Below, piece by piece: positions 57,032-64,000 of a DNA stretch of 64,000 bases. Source of the DNA: Candidatus Nitrotoga sp. CP45 (GTDB lineage Bacteria > Pseudomonadota > Gammaproteobacteria > Burkholderiales > Gallionellaceae). A model generated the notes under the pieces. That model was not told the origin of the DNA, did no database searches, and was given only the letters and a program-made list of their open reading frames with translations. Both the position numbers and the translations under genes were made by a program. The stretch spans positions 62,001 through 126,000 of the forward strand of contig CAMCFJ010000001.1 in assembly GCA_945874105.1 (NCBI GenBank). Reading direction: 5' to 3'. Within the stretch, counting starts at the first letter, position 1. Each line of letters begins with the position of its first letter.

Positions 57032-60000
57032 TCAAGATAGCTCATTAAAAAAATTCTTGACCGCCAACACGCGCTGGCCAACATCGCTGTATTTTAATTC
57101 AATTCTCAGTTTGTCCTGACCACTCAGCTTGTACTGGCGCTTGCTCTGGATGAGCGTGATGATGCGCATCGGATCGATGGGTGGATTTGGCATGAACTGA
57201 ATTTGAATCGCCTCGCCGGAAGCATCCACTTTGATAATGCCGAGTTGCTTGGCAGCAATGCGCAGACGGTGACAATCAATCAATGTTTGGGCAGGCGGCG
57301 GTAACAGACCGAAACGGTCTATCAGCTCCCGATGCATGTCGTCCAGTTCCTCTGCTGTAGTGCAGTTAGCCAGACGTTTGTACAGCACCAGTCGCTGGTG
57401 GATGTCGCCGCAGTAATCGCTGGGCAGCAAGGCGGGGGTATGCAGGTTAATCTCGGTGGTGACCCCAAGCGGGTGGGCCATGTCCGGTTCATGGCCCAGT
57501 CTGAGCGAGGTAATGGCCGCGTTGAGCATGTCCGTGTAGAGCGAAAAGCCAATCTCGTGCATCTCACCGCTTTGTGATTCGCCCAGTACTTCGCCCGCGC
57601 CGCGAATTTCCAGATCATGCATCGCAAGATAGAAACCGCTTCCCAGTTGCTCCATGGCCTGGATTGCGTCCAATCTTTTCTTCGCCTGCCCGGTGAGTCC
57701 TTCCATATTGTCCACCAATAAATAGGCATACGCTTGGTGGTGCGAGCGCCCAACCCGACCGCGCAACTGATGTAGCTGCGCCAACCCAAAACGGTCTGCG
57801 CGGTTCATGATGATGGTATTAGCACTGGGTACGTCGATACCGGTTTCAATGATAGTGGTGCATAGCAGCACATTAAAGCGCTGTTGGTAAAAATCACGCA
57901 TGACTGCTTCCAGGTCGCGTTCTCCCATCTGGCCGTGCGCCACGCGGATGCGTGCTTCAGGCAGTAACGTTCCCAGTTTTTCCGCCATATTGGCGATGGT
58001 ATCGACCTCGTTATGCAGGAAATAAATTTGTCCGCCGCGTTTCAGTTCGCGCAGCACCGCTTCACGGATGACGCCCTGGCTGTAGTTGCTGGCGAAGGTC
58101 TTGATCGACAGACGGCGCTGCGGTGCAGTGGCAATTACCGAAAAATCGCGCAGCCCTTCCAAAGACATTGCCAACGTACGTGGGATCGGCGTGGCGGTCA
58201 GGGTGAGTACGTCAACTTCGGCGCGTAGCGCCTTGAGGCGCTCCTTCTGCTGCACGCCGAAACGGTGTTCCTCGTCGATGATGATCAACCCCAGGTTGTG
58301 GAATTTAATTCCCTTCTGGATCAGTTTGTGCGTGCCGATGATGATGTCAAGCTTGCCATCTTCCATATCTTTCAGCGACTGGGTCTGTTCCTTGGCAGAG
58401 CGGAAGCGCGACAGTTCGCCAATTTTTATGGGCCAGTCGGCAAAGCGATTGCAGAAGTTCTGGAAATGCTGTTCTGTAAGCAGCGTGGTGGGTACCAGCA
58501 CGGCTACTTGTTTACCGTCCATTGCCGCAATAAAGGCTGCGCGCAGAGCGACTTCTGTTTTACCAAAACCCACATCGCCGCAGATGAGCCGGTCCATAGG
58601 CTTGCCGCTTTGCAAATCAGCAACCACCGCCTCAATGGCGGCGGCCTGGTCAGGTGTTTCTTCAAAACCAAAGCCGGCGGCGAACGCTTCGTAATCATGT
58701 TGCGACAGTTTGAATTGGTGACCCTTGCGCGTGGCACGCTGGGCATACAGATTGAGCAATTCGGCAGCGGTGTCGCGCACCTGCTGCATGGCGCGACGTT
58801 TGGCCTTGTCCCAAGTGCCGCTGCCCAGCTTATGCAACGGTGCGGTTTCCGGGGCTCCGCCACTGTAACGGCTGATTACATGCAGCTGTGCCACTGGAAC
58901 ATACAACTTGTCTCCACCGGCGTACTCCAGCAACAAAAATTCGTTCTCGCCTTCGCCGAGATCAAGGTTTATCAGGCCATGATAACGCGCGATGCCATGC
59001 TGTTCATGCACCACAGGATCGCCCGGCTTGAGTTCGGACAGGTCGCGCAGCATTCCTTCCACGTTGCTTTTCTTTGTGGCACGCGCAATGCGGCTGCGTG
59101 GCTGCGCGGCATACAGCTCGCTTTCTGTAATGATTGCCAATTGCTCATCTTGCAACATGAAACCATTCTGCAGCGCTCCTACGGAAAGCATGAAGTGATC
59201 GTCACCGGCGAGAAATTGCCCATAGTTCTCACACAGTGCAGGCACCAGGCCGTACTCGCGTAAATACTCGGCCATTATTTCTCGCCGTCCCAAACTGTCG
59301 GCGAGCAACAACACCCGGCCCGCATAATCTTGCAGGAAGCTCTGGAGTGCGTGTGTCGGAATGTCGGCGCGCCGATTTACTGCGATGTCGGGCAATTTTT
59401 TGGTCGCGCAAGGAGTATGGGTTTTAGATGTCCGTTCCTCTTGGAAAGGGGCAGGGGGAGTCTCTCCGGCGATTTCTTTTTCCTCGGAATGGTCAATCAG
59501 GGTGGAAGAGGGAATATCTGCGATGAGGTCGACACGTTTGAAATTTTTCGCAGCAATAAAGAAACTTTCTGCGCTCAGAAACAGTTCGTGTGGTTCCAGC
59601 AAGGGACGTTGCGGATCACCGCGAAGCAGGTTGTAGCGCGACTGCGCATCCTTCGAAAAAGTGGCAATGGCCGCATCCACATTGTGATGCATGCATAGCG
59701 TGGCATGCGCAGGCAAATAATCAAACAGCGTGGCAGTACGCTCGAAAAATAATGGCAGGTAATATTCGATGCCTGCGGGCGCAATGCCACGGCTCACGCC
59801 TTTGTAAATACTTGCTTTGGATGGATCGCCTTCGAAACGATCGCGGAAATTTTGACGAAAACGCGCCTGACCGGCCTCATCCAGTGGAAACTCGCGCGCC
59901 GGTAACAGGCGAATCTCCCGCACCGGATAGATGGTGCGCTGGGTATCCACATCGAAGGTCGCGATAGAATCAATTTCATCATCGAACAGGTCGATGCGGT

Positions 60001-60517
60001 AAGGCACACTGCTGCCCATCGGAAAAAGGTCAATCAAACCACCACGCACACAGTACTCGCCCGGCGTCAGCACCTGCTGAACATGGGTATAACCGGCCAA
60101 TGTCATTTGTTCACGCAACTTGGCGATGTCCAGTTTCTCGCCGCACTTGAGAAAGAATGTGAACGCAGCCAGATATTCCACTGGTGACAACGGATATAGC
60201 GCAGTGGTTATCGGGACGACGATCACATCACAAGACTGGCTGCGAATGTGATGCAGCGTGGCAAGTCGTTCGGAGATTAGGTCCTGATGCGGCGAGAAGT
60301 GATCATAAGGCAGCGTTTCCCAATCCGGTAGCAGGTGTACACGCAGTTCCGGTGAAAAAAATGGAATTTCTTCCACCAGCCGTTGAGCTTCCAGCGCACT
60401 GGCAGCAATTACCACCAGCGGCACATGGTGTCCGGCATATTGCGCCAGAGCCAAGGCATCCGACGAGCCGTACAGATGGGTATAGCGTGGGCGGGAATGT
60501 GAGGAAGAAAACAGCAT
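57032..60517 (-). CDS. mfd: Transcription-repair coupling factor Mfd
   Basis: 1161 residues. N-terminal UvrB-like domains (YGSSDALALAQYAGHHVPLV, LPDWETLPYDHFSPHQDLIS), the RNA-polymerase-interacting domain (LKPGDPVVHEQHGIARYHGL), and the RecG-like translocase with Walker A ICGDVGFGKTEVALRAAF, IIDEEHRFGVQQKE and TATPIPRTLAMS, then the TRCF C-terminal domain. It removes stalled RNA polymerase and recruits UvrA. ATG at 60517 is preferred; a TTG at 60538 would add seven residues. Confidence 0.97.
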   Translation of the reverse strand: MLFSSSHSRPRYTHLYGSSDALALAQYAGHHVPLVVIAASALEAQRLVEEIPFFSPELRVHLLPDWETLPYDHFSPHQDLISERLATLHHIRSQSCDVIVVPITTALYPLSPVEYLAAFTFFLKCGEKLDIAKLREQMTLAGYTHVQQVLTPGEYCVRGGLIDLFPMGSSVPYRIDLFDDEIDSIATFDVDTQRTIYPVREIRLLPAREFPLDEAGQARFRQNFRDRFEGDPSKASIYKGVSRGIAPAGIEYYLPLFFERTATLFDYLPAHATLCMHHNVDAAIATFSKDAQSRYNLLRGDPQRPLLEPHELFLSAESFFIAAKNFKRVDLIADIPSSTLIDHSEEKEIAGETPPAPFQEERTSKTHTPCATKKLPDIAVNRRADIPTHALQSFLQDYAGRVLLLADSLGRREIMAEYLREYGLVPALCENYGQFLAGDDHFMLSVGALQNGFMLQDEQLAIITESELYAAQPRSRIARATKKSNVEGMLRDLSELKPGDPVVHEQHGIARYHGLINLDLGEGENEFLLLEYAGGDKLYVPVAQLHVISRYSGGAPETAPLHKLGSGTWDKAKRRAMQQVRDTAAELLNLYAQRATRKGHQFKLSQHDYEAFAAGFGFEETPDQAAAIEAVVADLQSGKPMDRLICGDVGFGKTEVALRAAFIAAMDGKQVAVLVPTTLLTEQHFQNFCNRFADWPIKIGELSRFRSAKEQTQSLKDMEDGKLDIIIGTHKLIQKGIKFHNLGLIIIDEEHRFGVQQKERLKALRAEVDVLTLTATPIPRTLAMSLEGLRDFSVIATAPQRRLSIKTFASNYSQGVIREAVLRELKRGGQIYFLHNEVDTIANMAEKLGTLLPEARIRVAHGQMGERDLEAVMRDFYQQRFNVLLCTTIIETGIDVPSANTIIMNRADRFGLAQLHQLRGRVGRSHHQAYAYLLVDNMEGLTGQAKKRLDAIQAMEQLGSGFYLAMHDLEIRGAGEVLGESQSGEMHEIGFSLYTDMLNAAITSLRLGHEPDMAHPLGVTTEINLHTPALLPSDYCGDIHQRLVLYKRLANCTTAEELDDMHRELIDRFGLLPPPAQTLIDCHRLRIAAKQLGIIKVDASGEAIQIQFMPNPPIDPMRIITLIQSKRQYKLSGQDKLRIELKYSDVGQRVLAVKNFFNELS

Positions 60518-60617
60518 GGGAAAATTAAGTGCAGCCAAGTTTCACGGTGCGGCATTATATAAGGGAAGCTTCGCAGTTGGCATGGATTGAAAAATTCTCA
60601 TGTTTTTTTTGCGCGGA

Positions 60618-61739
60618 TTATCCTTCTTCAATGGCAAACAACCTTCGATGCTCTTTGATGGCGTAGCGGTCAGTCATGCCGGCGATGTAATCGGAGACGG
60701 TGCGGGCACGGTCGGCTTGCGCCTGCCTCTGAAACTGCGGAGGTAGCAGGCGGTTATCCTCCATGAAGACTTGAAATAGGTCGCTGATGATGCGGCGCGC
60801 TTTTGCACTCATGCGCATAACGCGGTAATGACGGTATAAATGCGTATGCAGGAAGGCTTTAAGTTCGCGTTTCTGCTCATGGATCTCGGTGCTGAACGCA
60901 GCCAATGGCGGGGCGGCGCGGACTTCGGCGATATCACGCACAGCATAAGTCCGAATGTTTTTTTCAGTTTCATGGATTAAATCTGTTGCCAGTGTATTGA
61001 TCATGCGCCGTATCGTTTCGTGAATCAGGCGGCGCTCGGCCAGGCCGGGGTAGACTAGCCGTACAGCATCGAGATGATCGACAAACAAGCGCACCGAGGA
61101 AAACTGCTCCAGCGTAATTAAGCCGGAGCGCAGCCCGTCATCCACATCATGGTTGTTGTAGGCGATCTCATCGGCCAAATTAGCAATCTGCGCTTCCAGC
61201 GAAGGACGCTGCTGCTTAAGGAAACGCTCGCCCACCGCCCCCAGTTTGGCGGCATTTACCGGCGAGCAATGTTTGAGGATGCCCTCGCGCGTTTCGAAGC
61301 ACAGATTGAGTCCATCAAAGGCGGCATAATGATCTTCGAGTACATCCACCACGCGTAGCGATTGCAGGTTGTGCTCGAAGCCACCGTAATCTTTCATGCA
61401 GGCATTGAGTGCATCCTGCCCGGCATGGCCGAATGGCGTGTGACCAAGATCGTGAGCGAGCGATATGGCTTCCACCAAGTCTTCATTTAATTTCAGATAG
61501 CGTGCGATGGAGCGGGCAATTTGTGCTACTTCCATGCTGTGAGTCAACCGGGTGCGAAAGAGGTCGCCTTCATGGTTAACAAATACCTGAGTCTTGTATT
61601 CCAAGCGACGGAAGGCGGTGGAATGGATGATGCGATCCCGATCACGCTGAAATTCACTGCGCCCAAAAGGCGCTTCCTCGCGCTCAATTCTGCCGCGAGT
61701 GTTGTCCTCCGTTACCGCATAAGGTGCAAGTTCAGCCAT
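60618..61739 (-). CDS. dgt: Deoxyguanosinetriphosphate triphosphohydrolase-like protein
   Basis: 373 residues, HD superfamily. [16 protein letters not shown] and the HD pair in [19 protein letters not shown], then [17 protein letters not shown], are typical of the Dgt type 2 subfamily, which hydrolyses dNTPs to nucleoside and triphosphate. Its start overlaps the aroB 3' end by 8 bp. Confidence 0.94.
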   Translation of the reverse strand: MAELAPYAVTEDNTRGRIEREEAPFGRSEFQRDRDRIIHSTAFRRLEYKTQVFVNHEGDLFRTRLTHSMEVAQIARSIARYLKLNEDLVEAISLAHDLGHTPFGHAGQDALNACMKDYGGFEHNLQSLRVVDVLEDHYAAFDGLNLCFETREGILKHCSPVNAAKLGAVGERFLKQQRPSLEAQIANLADEIAYNNHDVDDGLRSGLITLEQFSSVRLFVDHLDAVRLVYPGLAERRLIHETIRRMINTLATDLIHETEKNIRTYAVRDIAEVRAAPPLAAFSTEIHEQKRELKAFLHTHLYRHYRVMRMSAKARRIISDLFQVFMEDNRLLPPQFQRQAQADRARTVSDYIAGMTDRYAIKEHRRLFAIEEG

Positions 61740-62820
61740 GCGCGCTGTTCGCCATCAAGGTTTGCCGCAATAATTCCGGCTCCACGTTCGCACTGATCAC
61801 CGCACTGCCGATGCTTTTAAGCAGCACGAAACGGATTTTTCCGCCAACCACTTTCTTGTCCAGCCCCATCAATTGCAGGTATTTTTCCACGCCCAAAGCA
61901 GGCGCGACAACCGGTAGGCCAGCGCGTTCAAACAAGCTACGGATGCGATCCATATCCTCCTTGCTTAGCCAACCCAGGCGACACGATAGATCGGCGGCCA
62001 TAATGGTGCCGGCAGCGACTGCCTCGCCGTGCAGCCATGCGCCATAACCCATGCCTGTCTCGATAGCGTGACCGAAGGTATGGCCAAGGTTAAGCAGGGC
62101 GCGTTCACCATTTTCACGCTCGTCTGCAGCGACTACCTCGGCCTTATTCTGGCAGCTGCGTGTGATGGCGTATTGCAGCGCATCCGCATCGCGCGCCAAT
62201 AATTTTTCAATGTTCTGTTCCAGCCACTCGAAGAAAGATAGATCGCGGATCAGGCCATATTTTATGACTTCCGCAATGCCTGCGCGTAACTCCTGGTCCT
62301 TCAATGTGTTCAGTGTAGTGATGTCGGCAAGTACAACTTGCGGCTGGTAAAATGCACCGATCATATTCTTGCCCAACGGGTGGTTGATGCCGGTCTTGCC
62401 ACCGACCGATGAATCTACCTGTGCCAGCAGAGTGGTAGGAATCTGGATGAAAGGAACGCCGCGCAAATAGGTTGCGGCAGCATAACCCGTCATGTCGCCT
62501 ATCACCCCCCCGCCCAAGGCGATTAATGGTGTGTTGCGTTCGCACCGATGGGAGAGCAGCGCGTCGTAAATTAACCCCAGCGTTTCTGCATTTTTGTATT
62601 GTTCACCATCCGGCAAGATGATGGAAATGATGTCCACGCCATGAGTTTGCAGCATGGCGCGCAATGGTTCCAGGTACAGTGGCGCCACGGTAGTGTTGGT
62701 CACCATTGCCGCTCTTTTGTGGGGCAAGTGCGGCAATAGCAATTCCGCACATCCAAGTAAGTCACTGCCTATATAAATAGGATAGCTGCGCTCTGCCAGT
62801 CCAACGGTTAATGTTTGCAT
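61732..62820 (-). CDS. aroB: 3-dehydroquinate synthase AroB
   Basis: 362 residues. Second enzyme of the shikimate pathway, converting DAHP to 3-dehydroquinate with NAD and a metal. Signature motifs are [54 protein letters not shown] and LHGEAVAAG. Usually it directly follows aroK; here 262 bp without a gene separate them. Confidence 0.97.
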   Translation of the reverse strand: MQTLTVGLAERSYPIYIGSDLLGCAELLLPHLPHKRAAMVTNTTVAPLYLEPLRAMLQTHGVDIISIILPDGEQYKNAETLGLIYDALLSHRCERNTPLIALGGGVIGDMTGYAAATYLRGVPFIQIPTTLLAQVDSSVGGKTGINHPLGKNMIGAFYQPQVVLADITTLNTLKDQELRAGIAEVIKYGLIRDLSFFEWLEQNIEKLLARDADALQYAITRSCQNKAEVVAADERENGERALLNLGHTFGHAIETGMGYGAWLHGEAVAAGTIMAADLSCRLGWLSKEDMDRIRSLFERAGLPVVAPALGVEKYLQLMGLDKKVVGGKIRFVLLKSIGSAVISANVEPELLRQTLMANSAHG

Positions 62821-63082
62821 AAATTTTGAGAGTTTCTAGTGAAGACTGCATAAAGAATGGTAGGCAATGCTATAACATTTAGACGATCAAGACTCAGACT
62901 GAACGAATTGCCCTGATATTATTGCTATTCCAGGAATTTCTGCGCAGGCTAAAATTCAATGGGAATGATCAAAAACTACTTTTGAATAGTTGACCATTCA
63001 ATAAGATTTCTCAACTTCCCATACCTTAAAGTGGGTAGAGTTATCAGCCGGACTTCACGGCAATGACCACTACTACCTTGAT
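62821..63082. other. Gap between aroK and aroB
   Basis: 262 bp of A/T-rich DNA with no gene or clear terminator. Longer than usual for this pair, so aroB may have its own promoter. Confidence 0.4.
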
Positions 63083-63646
63083 TCAAAGTGATCTTAATGG
63101 TTGTTGCGATTTTATTTCCGAAAATCGGTTTAGCTCCTGCTGCAAATGAAAAACCAGACTTTGCGCGCTTTGCTTTCCGGTAGGCATAACCAAATTGGCT
63201 ACTTGAGCATATAGCGGATCACGCTGCTCATACATGCTTTTCAGTCTGGCATATGGATCGGCTGTCTGCAATAACGGTCGATTGCGATCATGGCGAGTTC
63301 GCTGCCAGAGGTCATGAATTGTGCTTTTCAGGTACACCACTATGCCATTGCAGCACAATGCAACGCGGCTTTCCTCATTCAATATCGTGCCACCCCCAGT
63401 GGCTAAAACAATGTTGTCGAGCAGTACCAAGTCTTGAATTACGCTTGCTTCGCGTTGACGAAAACCAGCCTCGCCCTCAACATCAAAGATGTGCGGGATA
63501 GTTACGCCAGTACGCAGTTGAATTTCTTCATCACTGTCAACAAAAACCTTCCCCAGCGCCTGGGCGAGCATTTTCCCTACGGTTGTTTTCCCGGCCCCCA
63601 TCATTCCCACTAGGAAAATGTTGCCGGAAAGGCGCTTGAGTTGCAT
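63083..63646 (-). CDS. aroK: Shikimate kinase AroK
   Basis: 187 residues. P-loop FLVGMMGAGKTTVGKMLAQA, shikimate-binding FVDSDEEIQLRTG, FRQREASVIQ and VLATGGGTILNEES are the expected motifs. The start is unsettled: ATG 63646 gives the usual NIFLVG spacing; ATG 63664 is possible and lies just behind a TACAAT -10-like box (about 63675), and neither has a clear ribosome site. The last ~15 residues are not conserved. Confidence 0.93.
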   Translation of the reverse strand: MQLKRLSGNIFLVGMMGAGKTTVGKMLAQALGKVFVDSDEEIQLRTGVTIPHIFDVEGEAGFRQREASVIQDLVLLDNIVLATGGGTILNEESRVALCCNGIVVYLKSTIHDLWQRTRHDRNRPLLQTADPYARLKSMYEQRDPLYAQVANLVMPTGKQSAQSLVFHLQQELNRFSEIKSQQPLRSL

Positions 63647-63712
63647 TGCATTAGTATGATACATGGTCGAATTGTAGCCGAAAATCTTCGTACCCACTGT
63701 TTTCTGCAACGA

Positions 63713-63741
63713 AAAAAAACCCGGCTATGCCGGGTTTTTTT
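63713..63741. terminator. Bidirectional rho-independent terminator between pilQ and aroK
   Basis: AAAAAAACCCGGC-tat-GCCGGGTTTTTTT, a 13-bp stem with T-tracts on both strands. It ends the pil operon, so aroK must have its own promoter in the ~70 bp that follow. Confidence 0.92.
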
Positions 63742-63759
63742 AGTTCATACCGCCAATGT

Positions 63760-64000
63760 TTAACGCAGATTCAAGCTATCACTCAGAATTTTTGGGGAAA
63801 TGAAAACCAACAATTCCCTTTTGTTATTACTGTCAATTTGACTTTTAAATAGCCACCCAAGGAAAGGAATATCACCTAACAGCGGCACTTTAGGGGTCGT
63901 ACTTATCTCGTCTTGAATATAAACTCCGCCAATAACAACAGTTCCTCCGTTATCAATCAATACTTGGGTACTGATTTTTTTGGTATTAATACTGGGTATC
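63760..64000 (-). CDS. pilQ: Type IV pilus secretin PilQ (C-terminal part only)
   Basis: At least 79 codons, cut by the window end. The readable part VLIDNGGTVVIGGVYIQDE, KVPLLGDIPFLGWLFKSQ, NKRELLVFISPKIL is the secretin C-terminus, with the outer-membrane pore signature VPLLGDIPxLGxLF. PilQ forms the outer-membrane channel for type IV pili. Followed by aroK-aroB, the common proteobacterial order. Confidence 0.95.
   Translation of the reverse strand, partial: IPSINTKKISTQVLIDNGGTVVIGGVYIQDEISTTPKVPLLGDIPFLGWLFKSQIDSNNKRELLVFISPKILSDSLNLR

Noticed and set aside
58265-59263. 332-codon plus-strand frame opposite mfd
   Set aside because: Antisense shadow of the highly conserved Mfd helicase region.

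Overview
The window looks like a chromosomal stretch from a betaproteobacterium, most likely order Nitrosomonadales and close to Gallionellaceae. That placement is an inference from gene order and protein flavour, not from a marker phylogeny. The supporting blocks are TPR lipoprotein-lolB-ispE-tRNA-Gln-prs-rplY-pth-ychF (3.1-9.8 kb), pilQ-aroK-aroB-dgt (60.6-64 kb, minus strand) and an iscR-led SUF operon (35.4-45.3 kb).

Layout. 1-2.8 kb: a gliding-type ABC exporter (ATPase, permease, GldG-like subunit cut by the window edge). 3.1-9.8 kb: the lolB/ispE/prs/pth housekeeping block with a tRNA-Gln and several clear terminators. 10-17.1 kb: surface or exported proteins, namely a delta-60 repeat protein and a divergent RCC1-repeat protein that share an almost identical C-terminal DUF5648 domain, then a membrane-anchored 800-aa protein of unknown function. 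17.2-22 kb: a broken ISNCY-type transposase whose end is fused to a stray copy of the chlorite dismutase 3' end, followed by a four-gene minus-strand operon for lipid-linked sugar transfer (GT-C, DPM-like GT2, methyltransferase, ArnE-like small transporter). 22.2-26 kb: a minus-strand stress cluster of an unknown lipoprotein, exported MsrB, exported MsrA and a periplasmic chlorite dismutase with both catalytic residues. 26-32.3 kb: a PatB-type C-S lyase, a HigBA toxin-antitoxin pair, a zinc-ribbon/PIN-like protein of unknown function, and mutS. 32.3-45.3 kb: an IS5 remnant, suhB, trmJ, cysE, then iscR-iscA-sufBCDSU-nfu-rhodanese-Rieske-folE-iscS-dsbB, a hybrid ISC/SUF operon with many 4-bp start/stop overlaps. 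45.4-47.1 kb: cyclophilin, a GST-like protein and a decayed DUF1800 gene. 47.1-52.6 kb: a minus-strand molybdenum hydroxylase cluster (2Fe-2S subunit, Tat-exported Mo-binding subunit, MocA-like cytidylyltransferase, XdhC). Upstream of it on the same strand are a GEMM-I (c-di-GMP-I) riboswitch and a 42-residue membrane microprotein. 52.9-54.7 kb: a graveyard of transposase fragments around a PIN/ribbon-helix-helix toxin-antitoxin module. 54.7-64 kb: hemerythrin, HPP-family protein, serB, mfd, dgt, aroB, aroK and the 3' end of pilQ.

How the parts work together. Chlorite dismutase next to exported MsrA and MsrB suggests periplasmic defence against chlorite and the hypochlorous acid it can generate. 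The SUF operon carries scaffold (SufBCD, SufU, Nfu), sulfur donors (SufS, IscS, rhodanese), carrier (IscA) and the sensor IscR. The riboswitch-microprotein unit directly precedes the molybdenum hydroxylase genes and may place them under c-di-GMP control.

Oddities. Three times in this window the 3' end of a gene (chlorite dismutase, hemerythrin, MocA-like) recurs as a short direct repeat on the far side of an accessory segment. No CRISPR array, rRNA or intact insertion sequence was seen.
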